Assembly (NCBI GenBank): GCA_947095585.1
Contig: OX352762.1
Span: forward strand, 46,562,829 to 46,626,828
Origin: Nephrocerus scutellatus
Lineage: Eukaryota > Arthropoda > Insecta > Diptera > Pipunculidae
Reading direction: 5' to 3'
DNA length: 64,000 nucleotides
Positions 9,771 through 22,289 of the stretch are shown here, in pieces. The translations under genes were made by a program, and so were the position numbers. Positions within the stretch are counted from its first letter, which is position 1; every line of letters starts with the position of its first letter. The notes below the pieces were generated by a model that worked only from the letters and a program-made list of their open reading frames with translations, searched no databases and was not told the origin of the DNA.

Positions 9771-10775
9771 ATAAACTTGATCAGTTATAGACCTTGCTTT
9801 TATGAATATAGATAAAGTAATTAAAGAATAAATTTAGAAATAAATAATTTGACCGTTTTTTCGTCATTACGTGATGAAACTCATTGAATTTTATGGAATT
9901 AAAGAAAAAAAAACAACAACAAAAATGTGTTTATTGTTTTCTATCGTAACGATAGGCAAGGAAGCCCTTTGTGCGCATATCGAGATTAAAACTACAAATC
10001 CGAGAAATGTTTTATTTTGATTGCGAGTAATTCACGCATGAAGTTCTCCAGGTAAGAGTCGTGAGGGTTCATTGGTAACCCATATGGAAAGTAAACCGTC
10101 TTTAGTTTCTTTTCTCCCTCTTTCCTTTTTTTTGCATGCATCATCGTTACGGCCTTTATGTGCACGCAGATTTTTTTTGTAATAGTGGTCGAGTGGTCCA
10201 GAAGCAAGACCGTTTTGCCAGAGTTTTAATTTCACCGAAAACATTCAATTGAGTTATTTCCTCAAAAAATATCCAATTTATCGTTTTCCAAATTTTCCCG
10301 AATTTTATTTTGCTAAAAATATCTCCGGGAGCATAACGAACAAAATGATTTTTGCTGTTTGTCCTAATTTTTCGACTTTGTTTTCTAATTGTCTTTGATT
10401 CCCAGGACTATAAAGAACAAAACAAAAAAAGAATTACGCAAATCCATTGTTTAAATCGTGAGTTATGGTTGCGAGTTCATACAAAAATCCTATGGAAAAC
10501 AGCACTTTCAGTTTTTTCCGAATTTTACAATTTTCCGGGAAACTTTCCTATTATTTTTTCGGACTATGGAGAATTTATAAAATAAAAGTTAGCCAAATCG
10601 GTCCAGTCGTTCTCAAAAGTTTTTTTTTTCACCTAGAGGTATGAAATATACGTTAAAACCTACTCTCATACCTACCAAATATACATGCTTTATTTCATAA
10701 CAATCGGTAAAGCCGTTTCGGAGCAGTTGGAGGACAAACACCGTGACACGAGATTTTTATATATATGGATACTAA
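9771..10775. other. Non-coding stretch ending in an insect repeat tail
   Basis: I recognise no gene. The last 200 bp contain aatcggtccagtcgttctc and aatcggtaaagccgtttcgg followed by caccgtgacacgagattttt and a short AT run. This arrangement resembles the tail shared by many insect interspersed repeats, but the family is not determined. The tail runs straight into the BEL 5' LTR fragment. Confidence 0.4.
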
Positions 10776-11060
10776 TGCACATCAAATTAAACATAGCAAA
10801 GTTAAGTTGCACTCGCGACCTTAGAATTTAAGCCGCCTATCGAAAAATAGTGAAACAAACTAAACACTATTGTTCGATATGACAATTCTAATTATATTCA
10901 CTCAGTTCCTTTTCTGAAGTAAATCGAAAAGCATCTTTTTTGTTCCTCCAATTGCGACACTGCTATGAAGCAAATTTAGTATTAATAGATTGTTCATGTT
11001 TAAACATTACATAATTATATATTGCATAAATTAAAAAAATTAAAACATTCAAACAAAACA
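10776..11060 (+). repeat. BEL 5' LTR, truncated at its start
   Basis: Matches 19452-19746 from atgcacatcaaattaaac to attcaaacaa and ends ACA before the primer site. The portion matching 19397-19451 is absent. Confidence 0.88.
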
Positions 11061-11079
11061 TTGGTGCCGTGACCAGGAT
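11061..11079 (+). promoter_or_regulatory. BEL primer-binding site
   Basis: TTGGTGCCGTGACCAGGAT lies immediately after the LTR end and has the general TGG-type form of BEL/Pao primer sites. I did not determine which tRNA it pairs with. Confidence 0.75.
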
Positions 11080-11389
11080 TTTAGATTCATCTTCGCAAAA
11101 CAAAGAAAATATTAATAAACTGATGCCAGATTATTTCGAACATTTAACAACCGCATGCTCAAATGAAGTTATGCATTCATTGTCACCGAGTGAGTATGTT
11201 AAATGGTTTCTAATTTGATACAAATAAGCCAATATATTAAATATATTATGATTGATTTAAAAATTTATTTGAAATTTATTGATTGGAAATAAATACTACT
11301 ATGAATACACAAAACAGTGATTCTATATTTTATATTGCATGATATATATTGTATGATATATATCAAGACGTACGCACGTTGATTAATCC

Positions 11390-11406
11390 CACATTATATA
11401 TTACAT
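11390..11406 (+). repeat. Left target-site duplication of the nested non-LTR element
   Basis: cacattatatattacat matches 16307-16323 at 16 of 17 positions. The pair brackets the Jockey-like element exactly. Confidence 0.88.
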
Positions 11407-11609
11407 CAGTCAGCATCGAGCGCTCAACACGAGCACATCTTTAAAGATCCCGCACCAGATCGCTCAGCTACCTGCTACCGGCAACGGAAAAAAAAACCAT
11501 CTCACCAAAATATTTAGCTTCACTAATTACTTTTTAATTTCAGGCACATATTTGAAATTAATAGTCATTTAATTTCAGATCAAGTTTTTTCATTTTCCAG
11601 CCCTAAAAA

Positions 11610-12897
11610 ATGGGTAAAAAACAGAAAACGATGAAAAAAGTCAACGAGGTCTTATCCTTAATTAAGGAACAAATCACCAACCATGGTGGGGATTTCCTCT
11701 CGTCATTGTACGAAAGACTGTATGAAGTCAACCAGCTTTGCGAGGAATCAGCTACCTCTGAAGAGGAGAGCATGAGCGTATGCAATGAATCAGACACTGA
11801 AGTGCCCGAATCCAGCAGTGGTGGAGAGGATAATTCCAGCGACGAAGACAGTCGCAAAGCTTGGTCTTCTCCCGAAACCATGCCCGCAAAGGCAAAAAAA
11901 GGAGGTTGTCTGGAAATTCCAGACCATCATCGCCACCAACATTATCTTCTCCTGCAGTGGCTGCTGTTGATAAAAAAATTGCTGTTGATAAAACAGCTAT
12001 ACCAAAAGAGTCCCAAAAGGTCTCAAATAAGAAGGCACCACCACCAGTCGCTTCATCAAGCCAAAAATCCAAAACTACGGGACCAACAGCAAAATCTTTT
12101 GCCATGCCGCCAATAGTCTGCTTCAGACTAAACGTCGCTGAACTATCAAAGTTCACGAAGAGCGCCAACATTAGTTGCAGAATTCGCAACATCAACAGCA
12201 ACAAATCAGTCGTTACGGCCATGAACAGAGACGGCCATCAGCTAATTCAGTCTTTCCTACAATCGGGAAAGACTAAATTTAACACTTATACTGCAAAGGA
12301 GGACAGGAAAGAAATGTTGGTCCTAAAAGGTATTCACCACTCCTTTGATGCTGAATATGTCAAGGAAGCGTTGACGACAGAGTGTGTCCCTGTACTAGTG
12401 GTGAAACCCTTCAAATCTCAAAGGACTTAAAAGAAATTTAATCATTTCATTGTCGAGCTAGAGAAGAACTGCGATAAAGCGGCAGTTTGCTCAAAAACCC
12501 TCCTTTTGAACCAGTTGGTGCATTGGGAAAAACTAAAATCGGCGGGTATTACTCATTGCACAAACTGCCAAAAATTTGGACATATCGCAAGTAATTGAAA
12601 TACAGATGCGTCAAGTGCAAAGACGAGCACTTGCCTGGCCAAAGCCCAAGAAATGCAGACAATATAAAAGATGACAACGTTTTCTGCACAAACTGCCAGA
12701 AAAATGGACATCCTGCAAACTATAAAGGATGTCCAAAATATAAGGAAAAGATGGCTGAAAAGCTTAAAACCGCACAAAAGAAAAAGGAACAACATAAATT
12801 CGCCCAGATGTCTGCTTCAAAAGCCATAGTAAAGGGAGTAAGTTTTGCTAGTATAGCTGCTATGGGGACTTCCAGCAAGCGATCAGCAATCCTCTAA
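11610..12897 (+). pseudogene. ORF1 (gag-like, zinc-knuckle protein) of the Jockey-like element
   Basis: Starts at ATG 11610 (MGKKQKTMKK). An acidic, serine-rich segment is followed by a basic, proline-rich one. The frame shifts near 11862, meets TAA at 12428 and shifts again near 12595. The C-terminal half has a knuckle CTNCQKFGHIASN, a RCVKCKDEH segment and CTNCQKNGHPANYKGCP, the series typical of Jockey ORF1 (PRE_C2HC plus CCHC). The protein would bind element RNA. Read-through of all breaks would be needed for a full product, so it is called dead. Confidence 0.82.
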
Positions 12898-13117
12898 CAA
12901 GCAGCCATGCAGCATCAAACAGCAAACCAATAAAAAAGCCAGCCGTTAAACCTGTGCCATCTACCGGAAAAGCCAACATCTTCTACGATACGGAAAGGCT
13001 ATTTGGAGTGGACCTCTTCACAATTTTACAGAAGGCAAGAGAAGTCGTGCCTGCGTATTATAGCAGTCTTGAAGACAGGTCCAAAACAACCGTTTTGGGT
13101 CGACTTATTCGTGAATT

Positions 13118-16035
13118 ATGTTCACAATAAGCAGGATAAGTATATTCTCATATAATGTGAATTCCATTTATTCATTAGCTAGGCGTATCACACCAACATT
13201 ATTTATTAAAACTAATAAACTTGACATTCTTCTTTTACAGGAAACAAATCTCACTGGGAGAAATCCGTTCAGTCCAGACGGATACAATATCCACAGGGTC
13301 GACAAAGGCAGTGGACGCTCTGGGACGGCGGTCCTTATCAGGAACCCTATGGCAGGCGAAAAGGTCGTCCAAATCAGTGGTCTACGTAGCATGGAAGCAA
13401 CAGCTGTCAGCATTAAAGTCAACGAAGTGGAGACCTTGCTGGTGATATCGGTGTACAATCACTGTAACGCAACGAGGGAAGACATCCAATGGGATTTGCA
13501 AACTGTCTGCAACACCTCCTCTAGACACACATACTGTGTTGTTGGAGGTGATTTTAATGCTAGACATACTCGATGTCAGGACGAAGTGTGCAATCACAAG
13601 GGAAGGGCCATTACAGACTGGATGGACTCAAATCCATCAGCACACGATGGTTATAGTTTCACAGCCCCGGAAGACGTACCCTCGGACACCATCAACTCTG
13701 GATTTCTCTCTGGCAACCACAAATTTCTTAAATATTCTCCCAGATTTAAGAAATTATTCCTGCTTGGCGCATGATAGCGACTCGGATCATATGGCCATAG
13801 AGCTTCGAGTGAGGCTGAACCAGCGAATTGTGCAAGTCACCCCAACACCTGAACTCCACATCAACTTTAAGAAAATAAACTGGAACCGGTTTAGATCAGA
13901 AGTTGAAGCTGAACTTCCTATTCCAGCAGCTTGCAGAAATCTGGAGAATACAGAAATTGATGATGCTATCAGAAATTTTGAGATTACAGTGAATACAGCC
14001 ATTGATCGGCAGAAAACAATTCACACTAGCAGGGATCGCTTCCAACACTTGCCTGAGCATATACAGGCCATATATGCTCACAAGCAACGGCTTAGGAAAC
14101 GCCTTCAGAGAATCTTCAATAGGAAACTTAACATAGTCAACGACGAATACCTGTCTGCACTTTCGCAACTGCGTTGTACAGTTAACATGTGTCCTCAAGC
14201 TGTGCGGAGATGAACTGACCAAACGGCTCCAGGACATCAAACCAGGCCCTGATGCTTTTAGGAAGCTGAACTCTCTGGTTGGAAAGCGTATTTCCATTCC
14301 AGAGATTATCACCATTGAAGATCGAACAGTATCCAGCGCTGCTGAAAAAGTGGAAGCCTTTGCCTGCCATTTTGAAAAGAGCTTTACGGACCGACCACCA
14401 ACGCATCTTCCAGATTTCTTGGAAGAGGTTGAAAGTCTTGTGGAAGACACCACTTCTCCAGGAAATACTATAGTGCAGTTCAGTGAAGAAAATCCCGCCA
14501 TCGCACCCGTAGACGTCGATATGTTTACCGAAACAGCTGTTGTCAATGATTTGATTATGAGTGGAAACTCAAAAAAATCATCAGGCACAGATGGGATTTC
14601 TAACTTTTTGCTTAAAAAGTTACCGGGTATGGCAATTTTGATGTTAACCATCATTTTCAACAATTGCCTAAACAATGGCTACTTTCCGGACAACTGGAAG
14701 GTGGCCAAGGTAGTACCAGTACCCAAGAACACTGACCGCTCCAGCGTAACTGGTTACCTTCCAATAGCTCTACTGTGTTGTATCAGTAAAGTATTGGAAT
14801 CATTGATCCGTAAAAAGATCAATACGTTTTGTACGGAAAGAAATCTTATTCCTTCCTTTCAGTACGGTTTCCGAGAGAAGCACTCTACGCTGCACCCTCT
14901 GCTGAAACTTCACAGCAACGTCACTCGAGGACTGAACGTCAAAAAAAGTACAGTGGCCTGTTTGCTAGACATCGAAAAAGCTTTCGATAGTGTCTGGATA
15001 AACGGGCTACTGTACAAGCTTATTAGTTTTGGTTTCCCCAATTATATTGTAAAAATAATTAAAATTTTTCTTTTTAACAGGGTCTTCTTTGTACAGGTGT
15101 ACGACCGCCCATCGAAAAGGAAAATGATCAAAGCCGGAGTTCCTCAAGGTTCCAGACTTGGACCAGTCCTGAAAAGCATCTTCACGGCGGATCAACCCAC
15201 AAAAAAAGCCGGAACAAGGACCATGCTCTTCGCGGATGACTCCATAACGTATGCAGTTACCCGTTCTTCCGAGATAGCTGCCCGAAGAGTGGAGGAACAC
15301 CTCAGAAATCTTTGGGACTACTACCTGAAGTGGGGATTAAAGATCAACGCCAATAAAACGGAACTCATCTGCTTCCAAGTACCAGCAACCGAAACAAGGA
15401 TAAGAAAAATCGCAAGCCGGTGCAGAGCCTTAAAAATCACCCTTCCGGATAACACAACAATAAACACCAAGTCAGAGACTAAGTACCTGGGAATCAACTT
15501 TACTGAGAGGCTCAAGTTTAACTCTCACATCGACAAAACAATGAAAAAAGCGAACTACGCTCTTCATTTGGTGCACCCGCTACTTAAAAGACGAAACGGT
15601 CTGTCCAACAACACCAGGCTGCTTATCTACAAGCAACTCATCAGGCCAGTGATAACCTATGGCTACCCCATATGGTTCACCGTCTCACCAACAACGATGA
15701 AGAAGATCTCCCTATTTGAAATGAAGGTACTAAGGATCTGTACAGGACTCTGGAGGGTGACAAACAACTATAAGTTTGTGTCGACTACAAAACTATACGA
15801 AGCAGCAGGTCTGCTGCCAATAACTGACCACTTGTTCCGAATGGCGAGGAAATTCGTCGACGCATTGGAAACACATCCAAGTCCTGAGATGCAAGGACTG
15901 CGAATCGAGGAAATCGAGCCAAGTCACCGGTACATACACATAAGAGGATTCACTGATGCTAGATTCGATGACATCTTTAACAATCAAGACATCTCCTTCT
16001 ACGAGAAGGCGGGCAACCAATATTACAGAGGCTGA
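13118..16035 (+). pseudogene. ORF2 endonuclease-reverse transcriptase of the Jockey-like element
   Basis: The N-terminal part is an AP-type endonuclease (ILLLQETNL near 13230, VVGGDFNARH near 13540, SDSDHMAIEL near 13780). The frame shifts near 13690 and again near 14185. The reverse transcriptase then runs unbroken to 16035: GVPQGSRLGPVL near 15135 and catalytic FADD near 15230, followed by thumb and C-terminal parts. Some conserved positions are altered (YLPIALL instead of YRPI). The enzyme would nick target DNA and copy the element RNA there. Its fairly good preservation suggests a not very ancient insertion. Confidence 0.88.
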
Positions 16036-16306
16036 AGTTCGCCCTGTTTATACGCCGCTTAATATTTTTCATTCTTATTTTATTTTAAAATTATTGTTTA
16101 AAATTTAATTCCCTTAAAAATAAACATGTAGTAGATTAAGTAGTCAAAAATATTGTTTAAAAATAAACAATACCAAAAAAAGACAATGTAAATACGTCGG
16201 GCCTATATCGTTGAGCCGACACATATTAATATTAGTTATAAGTTTAGTTTTAAATCAAAATTGTATATTACTTTAATGTTTAATAAAAATATCTTAATCT
16301 TAATCT
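16036..16306 (+). other. 3' untranslated region and tail of the Jockey-like element
   Basis: AT-rich trailer after the ORF2 stop, ending aataaaaatatcttaatct taatct. The terminal taatct repeats act as the tail instead of a pure poly(A). Confidence 0.75.
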
Positions 16307-16323
16307 CACATTATATATTGCAT
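16307..16323 (+). repeat. Right target-site duplication of the nested non-LTR element
   Basis: cacattatatattgcat, partner of 11390-11406 with one mismatch. BEL-derived DNA resumes after it. Confidence 0.88.
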
Positions 16324-16885
16324 GAGACAATTCTGATGACGTATTTGCTCCACAAAAAAACCACAGGAAAAGTCGTCGTGCCCTGCTTTCTTATCGATCT
16401 GGGTTTGACTGCAGTAATCGACTACAATTTGCAGCACCTCATTTTCAGTGCATTCAACCGGGCAATTGCAAGAAAATATATGCTCTAATTGTTCCCAGTT
16501 GAAATCAATAAGATTGTCTGACGCCTATTTTGATAAGCTCAAACAATAGCTACGGGTAAGCTGTCGAGGTAATAGGGGTTTCGTGGTAAATGCTTGCAAA
16601 AGACGCCGACGCAAAAACGAAACCAAATTTGACAAAAACCACAAACTGATAAATTGCTGGGCAAACATAACACCACCCGAAGTTGCCGACGGGTAGCAAA
16701 CTACATTGTTGGTTACAAACTTTGCAAATATAACTTCAAACCAAAACCACGAAAGAGAAATCTCAACTCTACTCTGCAAATCGAAAGAGCTATCATAAAC
16801 TTTCGGTATTATATAATAATTGCCCTAAAGCAATTTAAGAAAGTATTGCTCAGTGCAATGGATAAGGAAACACAAAAGATCTAAT
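16324..16885 (+). other. Degraded BEL internal sequence
   Basis: No clear domain. The frame at about 16690-16880 (RVANYIVGYKLCKYNFKP, later KPRKRNLN) loosely resembles the linker before the BEL integrase, which would be out of order here. I treat that as a weak impression. Confidence 0.35.
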
Positions 16886-19158
16886 TAGGTTACAGGGGCC
16901 ATCTCACTTAGTAAAAATCTAAAACGCGTATTAAAATCTGCTGGTTTCGAGCTATACAAATGGGCATCCAATTCCAAGAAATTTCTTGACGAGAACAACG
17001 CCAGCAATCCAATTGAGTCAATAAAAATGATGAGAGATTACTCACAGAAGGTATTAGGTCACAAACGACCACTTCATGTTCAAAGTCAACATGGTTCACG
17101 ACGAAGCACAACTGACAAAACGCAAATTTCTGTCGGATGCATTACGTTTATTCGATCCACTCGGATAGTTGTCACCGACGATTATCACTTTAAAGTCTCT
17201 CTTCCAACAACTTTGGCTGTTATCAGTTGAATGGGACGATGCAGCAGCAGTTTATTACGCACAATTAGTGTAAACGGGAAGGTACAAGTTTATTTAATCG
17301 CAGCCAAAACTAAGGTGACTCCTATTCGTGGTATAACAATCCCAAGACTGGAGCTAATAACTGCACACTTGCTGGCCAAATTATCAAATTCCGTTATCAA
17401 AACTCTACAAATAAAAAACGTATCTTCATACTCTTGGACGGACCCCGAAATAACCTTGCATTGGTTATCAAAACAACCTTCGACTTTGCCGACATTTATT
17501 GCAAACCGAACATCCCAAATTTACGAATGGTTACCCCACACGAGATGGCAACTCGTAAACACGAAATCAAACCCATGGGATTTGCTTCACGAGGCATCAT
17601 GCCCGCAGAATTAGTAAATCATTCCCTATGGTGGCAAGGGCCACAATGGTACGACAAGAGCCTACAGCTTGGCCAACGCAAAAATGGAAACATTCTGCCG
17701 GCAGTCTAGAATTACTGGATAACTCAAACCTACTAGCTCACGAGGCACTCCTAGAAAGTAATGTCATAGACGAGCTGTTTGACAAAATTTCCGACTACAG
17801 ATTTAAGTACGCTTAGATTTTGTGTACGATTTATTATTATATTATTATTATATGCTAAATTAGTACCACCGCTCACTTGTGAAGGACCAAAAACAGCTGA
17901 GCAATACATGTGGAGATGGGCCCAGTCATCCGAATATAGGCCAGAAATCAAAGCTTTGAAGTCAGGTAGAGCAATAAAAATAGCAACATATTAGCATTGT
18001 CACCGTTCCTTGATGAAGAACATATTCTGCGTTATTGCAATTGGCATTGTTAAGACGACCACCTAGTCTTAATAATGCCAATAGCAATAACGATGCAAAA
18101 CACTTAGTACTTCTGCCAAGGTCCCACAGACTGTCTCATGCAATAATGTCTTCAATGCACAATACTTATCTGCACCAAACAGCATCGACATTATTTCATC
18201 TATCCAGACAAAAATATTGGATACTAGGTGGCAAGGTATTAGCGAAACTTTGCTACAAATTGAAATCTAAATAGTGCCGCAAAAAATGGGTGATTTACCA
18301 GCCGTACGGACTAAGCCAACCTACAGTTTTTCTAAGGTTGGAGTTGATTATGCTGGCCCCTTTCATCTCACTATAAAAATAACCAGAGGAACGACACCAC
18401 TTAAAGCTTATGTAGCAGTATTTGTATGCATGATCATAAAAGCAATACATCTAGAGCTAGTCATGGATTTATCAACAGAAGCCTTCATAGCAGCCTTGAG
18501 AAGATTCGTCAGTCGGCGCAATAAACCTAGTGATATCTACTCCGATAATCGAACAAATTTCAAGGGTGCCAAAGGTAAATTAACCGAACGAACTAGAGCA
18601 AATGTTACAGCATCCAGATCGAAATCAGCAAATAACCCAGTATCTCTCGGAAAAGGGAATTCAATGGCATTTATTCCACCCGCAAGTCCATCGATGGACG
18701 GACTTTGGGAAGCAGCTGTAAAGTGCATGAAACACTTAACAAGAGCCACCGCAAACATAACATTGAGTTTAGAAGAATTATCCACGCACCTAAGTGAAAT
18801 CCAAGCTATTTTAAACTCACGCCTGCTTACACCGAAATCTATTGATCCAAATGATGACATGCTATTGATACCATCCCACTTTCTTCTCATGAGACCAATC
18901 GAGGCGGTACGTGATGAAAATTTGAAGAACGTTCCAGAAAGTCGGCAAAATATACAAAATCGAGTTCAAGGATATTGGCGACGATTCTCAAAGGAATATC
19001 TCCATACCTTACATCAAAGGAAGAAATGGCATCATCACCAACCTAACTTAATAGTAGGCGACCTGGTGGCGACCGGTAAAAAGGAGACAAAATTTACTGA
19101 AACGGCAACCAGCAAAGTGTTAAGGCTGTCAGAAGATGTCGAAGATAACAAGGCATAA
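16886..19158 (+). pseudogene. BEL/Pao pol remnant: RT end, RNase H region, integrase
   Basis: The end of reverse transcriptase shows at about 16905-17200 (KSAGFELYKWASNSKKF, then RLFDPLG followed by a stop). The RNase H/A17-type region is at about 17230-17620 (IPRLELITAHLLAKL, SWTDPEITLHWL). The integrase reads through in one frame at 18274-19158, with D in GVDYAGPF, D in YSDNRTNF (usually SDNGTNF) and E in LWEAAVK. Frameshifts and stops separate the blocks (for example 17612 and about 18270). The catalytic triad of the integrase survives, but the palm motif of the RT is gone. Confidence 0.85.
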
Positions 19159-19396
19159 TCATCACAAGTATATGTATCAACACAGATAGTTTTTTTTAAA
19201 AAAAAAAAAACCTTTTTAATTTAAGCACGATTAATAACTATATTTCATATTTCATCTTCCTCAGATGTACACAATAAATATTCAAACACTTCAATCAATT
19301 TCCACAGCAAACCACCAACGATGATGCAAGATCAAGTACTATATCATTCGCCTCTTCAATCTAACTAGGAGCCACCAATTTCCGGAGCCCGGAGCA

Positions 19397-19746
19397 TGTT
19401 CCGATTTCCACTTACTATAAATAAATTGATGGCTGACAAAACTGAGAACTATTATACATTATACTTATGCACATCAAATTAAACATAGCGGAGTTAAGTT
19501 GCACTAAAACACTCGCGACCTTAGAATTTAAGCCGCCTATCGGAAAATAGTAAAAAAACTAAACACTTTTGTTCGATACGACAATTCAGATTATATTGAC
19601 TCACTTCCTTTTCTGAAGTAAATCGAAAAGCATCTTTTTTTTTCCTCCAATTGCGACACTGCTATGAAGCAAATTTAGTATTAATAGATTGTTCAGTATA
19701 TAATTACATATAGAATAAAATAAAAAAGTTAAAACATTCAAACAAG
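19397..19746 (+). repeat. BEL 3' LTR
   Basis: Begins TGTTCCGATTTCC after a purine-rich ggagcccggagca, matches the 5' LTR from 19452 onward and ends about three bases short of the ACA seen at 11060. Confidence 0.8.
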
Positions 19747-20236
19747 ACTGGCAGAAGCATATCCCATCGCAAACCAGGAAGCTAGCACGGTGGCAAGGGA
19801 TTCGTGGACAATTGGATCTGTAGATTTGGAGTACTACTGGAATTACATTCCAATCAAGAGTGGAATTGTAAATCACTAAAGAAAACGAGGATTACTTCAT
19901 TACATTAACAGTCAGACAGTATAGTCGAAAGGTTCAACAGAACGCTGGAAGAGCAGCTGCGAAAAGAAGTTGATCCCAACCAAGATGAATGGGATCGTTG
20001 TATACCGTTGTTTATGATGGGTTATCGTAGCGCTGTCCACAACATGACTAAAAACTCACCAGCAATTGTTGTATTTGGCAGAGAACTTCGCCTAGTATGC
20101 AATATTAAATTTGGATCACCACCAGTAGAGCCGACAACAAAGGTGAACTACGTTAGTGATCTAAGATCATGCTGCAGTAAAAAGCAATATAGTGGATGCC
20201 AGCAACCGAATGAAAACGCGATATGAACTGCGTGCA
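19747..20236 (+). pseudogene. Gypsy integrase fragment, copy 1
   Basis: Encodes pieces of a gypsy-type integrase (EAYPIANQEAS, then ERFNRTLEEQLRKEVDPNQD, later MMGYRSAVHN). It is broken by several frameshifts and a deletion that removes the second catalytic Asp segment. Nearly the same DNA occurs at 25745-26385, and the upstream half occurs inverted at 30597-31300. The match stops at about 20236 in mid-frame. Confidence 0.8.
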
Positions 20237-22289
20237 TATTTCGTCCCATTTGGAACGTTTAAAGTTTTACGGCGGTTTGAAAAACATATATTGCGTTTTT
20301 TTTTCTGATTTTTCTTATTTCCACATTTTCCAAACAAACTGTGGCTTTGGCACTTTTAAAACACTTGAACTGCAGTGTTTTTACACACTGAACAAAAAAA
20401 AAACTTTGCTAAAAATGATTCTCCTTTTTAAATTTTCTATATTAACTTCGCGAAACCGTACAAATTTTATAAAAAAAAGAACAGGGTAGGCTGTGTCGAA
20501 GACACGGCCGTGGGTTTTGAGCGTGACACATCTGTCCGGGACGAAAGAAAAGAAAACAAAGATCTTGTTGTTTGTGGGACATAAACACGGACGGATATAT
20601 TAAAAATATATTTTTTCTATACTAAAAAAACAAGTCCTACGACTTGCACCGTAGCTCATCACATACATCATCATCACATCACATTATATATAAATTATTT
20701 ATAAGCGAATTTTAATGTTCATAACCACTAACTTTGAAGTTGCTGCATATTGCATATTACTGCCCAAACACAGTAATGGAGCTTTTGGTTACAACTCATA
20801 AAAAATTTTAGTAGTTTTGAATTAAATTAGAAGAGAAAATTAGTGAGTAGTGCTGCCCATGCTTCGAAATGGTATGGTAAGAATGTCACTTTGAAACACG
20901 CAGGCCAATTATTTCTCATTAAATTTCTTTTGCATTGTTCTCTTATTTCTGTAAATGATCGAATAGTTTTTTTGAACCGATGCTTAATGCCATGTATGAT
21001 ATTTGATGGTTGACTCAATGGTCGATGGTAGATTCATTGTTCAGTGGCAGAAATCCAACTTACGATCGAACATCTCTTCTTTGACTGAGAAACTGGCATT
21101 TTTATAATGTTAAATTTAGCTTCATTTTTATATAAAAAAAATCTGTGTTTAAAATGATTTTTTGTAGAAGATTATTACTTAAATATATTAAAGCTAATAT
21201 CTGCAAAACAAGGAAATATTGTTTAATGTAAATAACAACAAATAAATTACTGTAATACTTTTTATAATAATTAAAAAATGCAAAAACCATTCAAACTTTT
21301 GTGCACAAAATGCCAAACGACACTGAAATGAAAATTTCTAAATATAGTCTTCTCTAGGCGATTCTCAAATTTTCAAGTACGGTACGCCTTCTTGATATTA
21401 AAAAATCAAACCAGCAATCGAACTTACTGTATACAATTATACATGACTAAGGATGAGGTAAGCCAAAAATGCAATGTTGATAGAAAGAGCAGAGCAGAGC
21501 ACTGATAGAAAATGGCATAGCACTGATAGAAAATGAACAGAGACTATACTATCACTACGGCTGCGGTGAAGAATTAAGTAGCTTCGCAGCTTGTGTTGCA
21601 AAAAAAATGGCAGGCAGTCGGTATGCACGAAATTGCGGCTATATTTTGAACCGACTAACAGTCTGCTTGTAGGGCGACAATTTGACATTTACATTTTGCT
21701 ATTTGCTCCCATTTTAAGTAGCTGCGTAACTGCGCAGTCGATTTTTCTTTAATGCATTGGCTGAAAATTGAATTTTTGACCAAAATGCAGCATAAACTGC
21801 GCAGCGGCTGAATTCTTGACCGCAGCCTACTACTGCATATGTTTGTTTCGTTCTGCTCTGCTTGATTGTATGTTATTGAAACCACATACATGGTCATCAA
21901 TCACATCATATACAACAGAATAAATAATTTATAAGCTGATTTAAATGTTCATAACAATTTATTGTGAGGCGGGTACATATTAAATATATCATATCACTGC
22001 ACAAACATAGTAATGCAGTTGCGTCGATAGTAGTAGGAGAAGTAAGAGCTGTTAAAAATTATCTTTTATATTTTTTTTCCTTATTTATATATAGTAAACT
22101 ATCAGTAAAAAGGGATGTTTATACTTAATATATATAGATAATATGAATTAAAAATCTGAAAATCTGTGTTTAAAATGATTTTTTGTAGAAGATTATTACT
22201 TAGATATATTAAAGCTAATATCTGCAATACAAAGAAATATTGTTCAATATACATAACAAAAAATAAATTACTGTAATATATATATAGTC
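20237..22289. other. AT-rich stretch with direct repeats, no gene seen
   Basis: Blocks at about 20670-20790 and 21895-22017, and at 21140-21262 and 22159-22281, are diverged direct copies (for example aaaatctgtgtttaaaatga in the second pair). Two copies of one unclassified repeat therefore seem to lie side by side. A hairpin (gtgtcgaagacac) sits near 20494. No conserved protein was recognised. Confidence 0.6.
21559..21827. repeat. Possible short inverted-repeat element
   Basis: ggctgcggtgaagaatt at 21559-21575 pairs with aattcttgaccgcagcc at 21811-21827, with one mismatch in 17. The enclosed 269 bp have no coding potential. A clear target duplication was not established, so the element status is tentative. 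Confidence 0.4.

Larger units (their letters stand above)
11407..16306 (+). mobile_element. Jockey-like non-LTR retrotransposon, near full length
   Basis: The 4.9-kb element starts cagtcagcatcgagcgc, like Jockey-group 5' ends, and ends in an A-rich tail with repeated taatct. It holds ORF1 with zinc knuckles and ORF2 with endonuclease and reverse transcriptase, in the usual order. A 17-bp target duplication with one mismatch flanks it, so the insertion into the BEL element was complete. Both ORFs have frameshifts. Confidence 0.88.
10776..19746 (+). mobile_element. BEL/Pao LTR retrotransposon, split by a Jockey-like insertion
   Basis: Direct repeats at 10776-11060 and 19452-19746 are LTR sequence. 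The first is followed by the primer-like TTGGTGCCGTGACC and the second is preceded by BEL pol. Without the nested element the internal part is only about 3.4 kb, and most of gag, protease and reverse transcriptase is missing. The 5' LTR lacks its first 60 or so bases. The 3' LTR stops a few bases short of its expected ACA end, where a gypsy integrase fragment begins, so both outer ends have been disturbed. Confidence 0.85.

Noticed and set aside
9992..10244. Small lysine-rich minus-strand frames as a host gene
   Set aside because: No recognisable domain, two overlapping frames of similar length, AT-rich surroundings and no splice or promoter evidence.
16261..16488. Small plus-strand frame right of the Jockey-like element
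   Set aside because: It starts in the element's tail and crosses the target duplication; no conserved domain.
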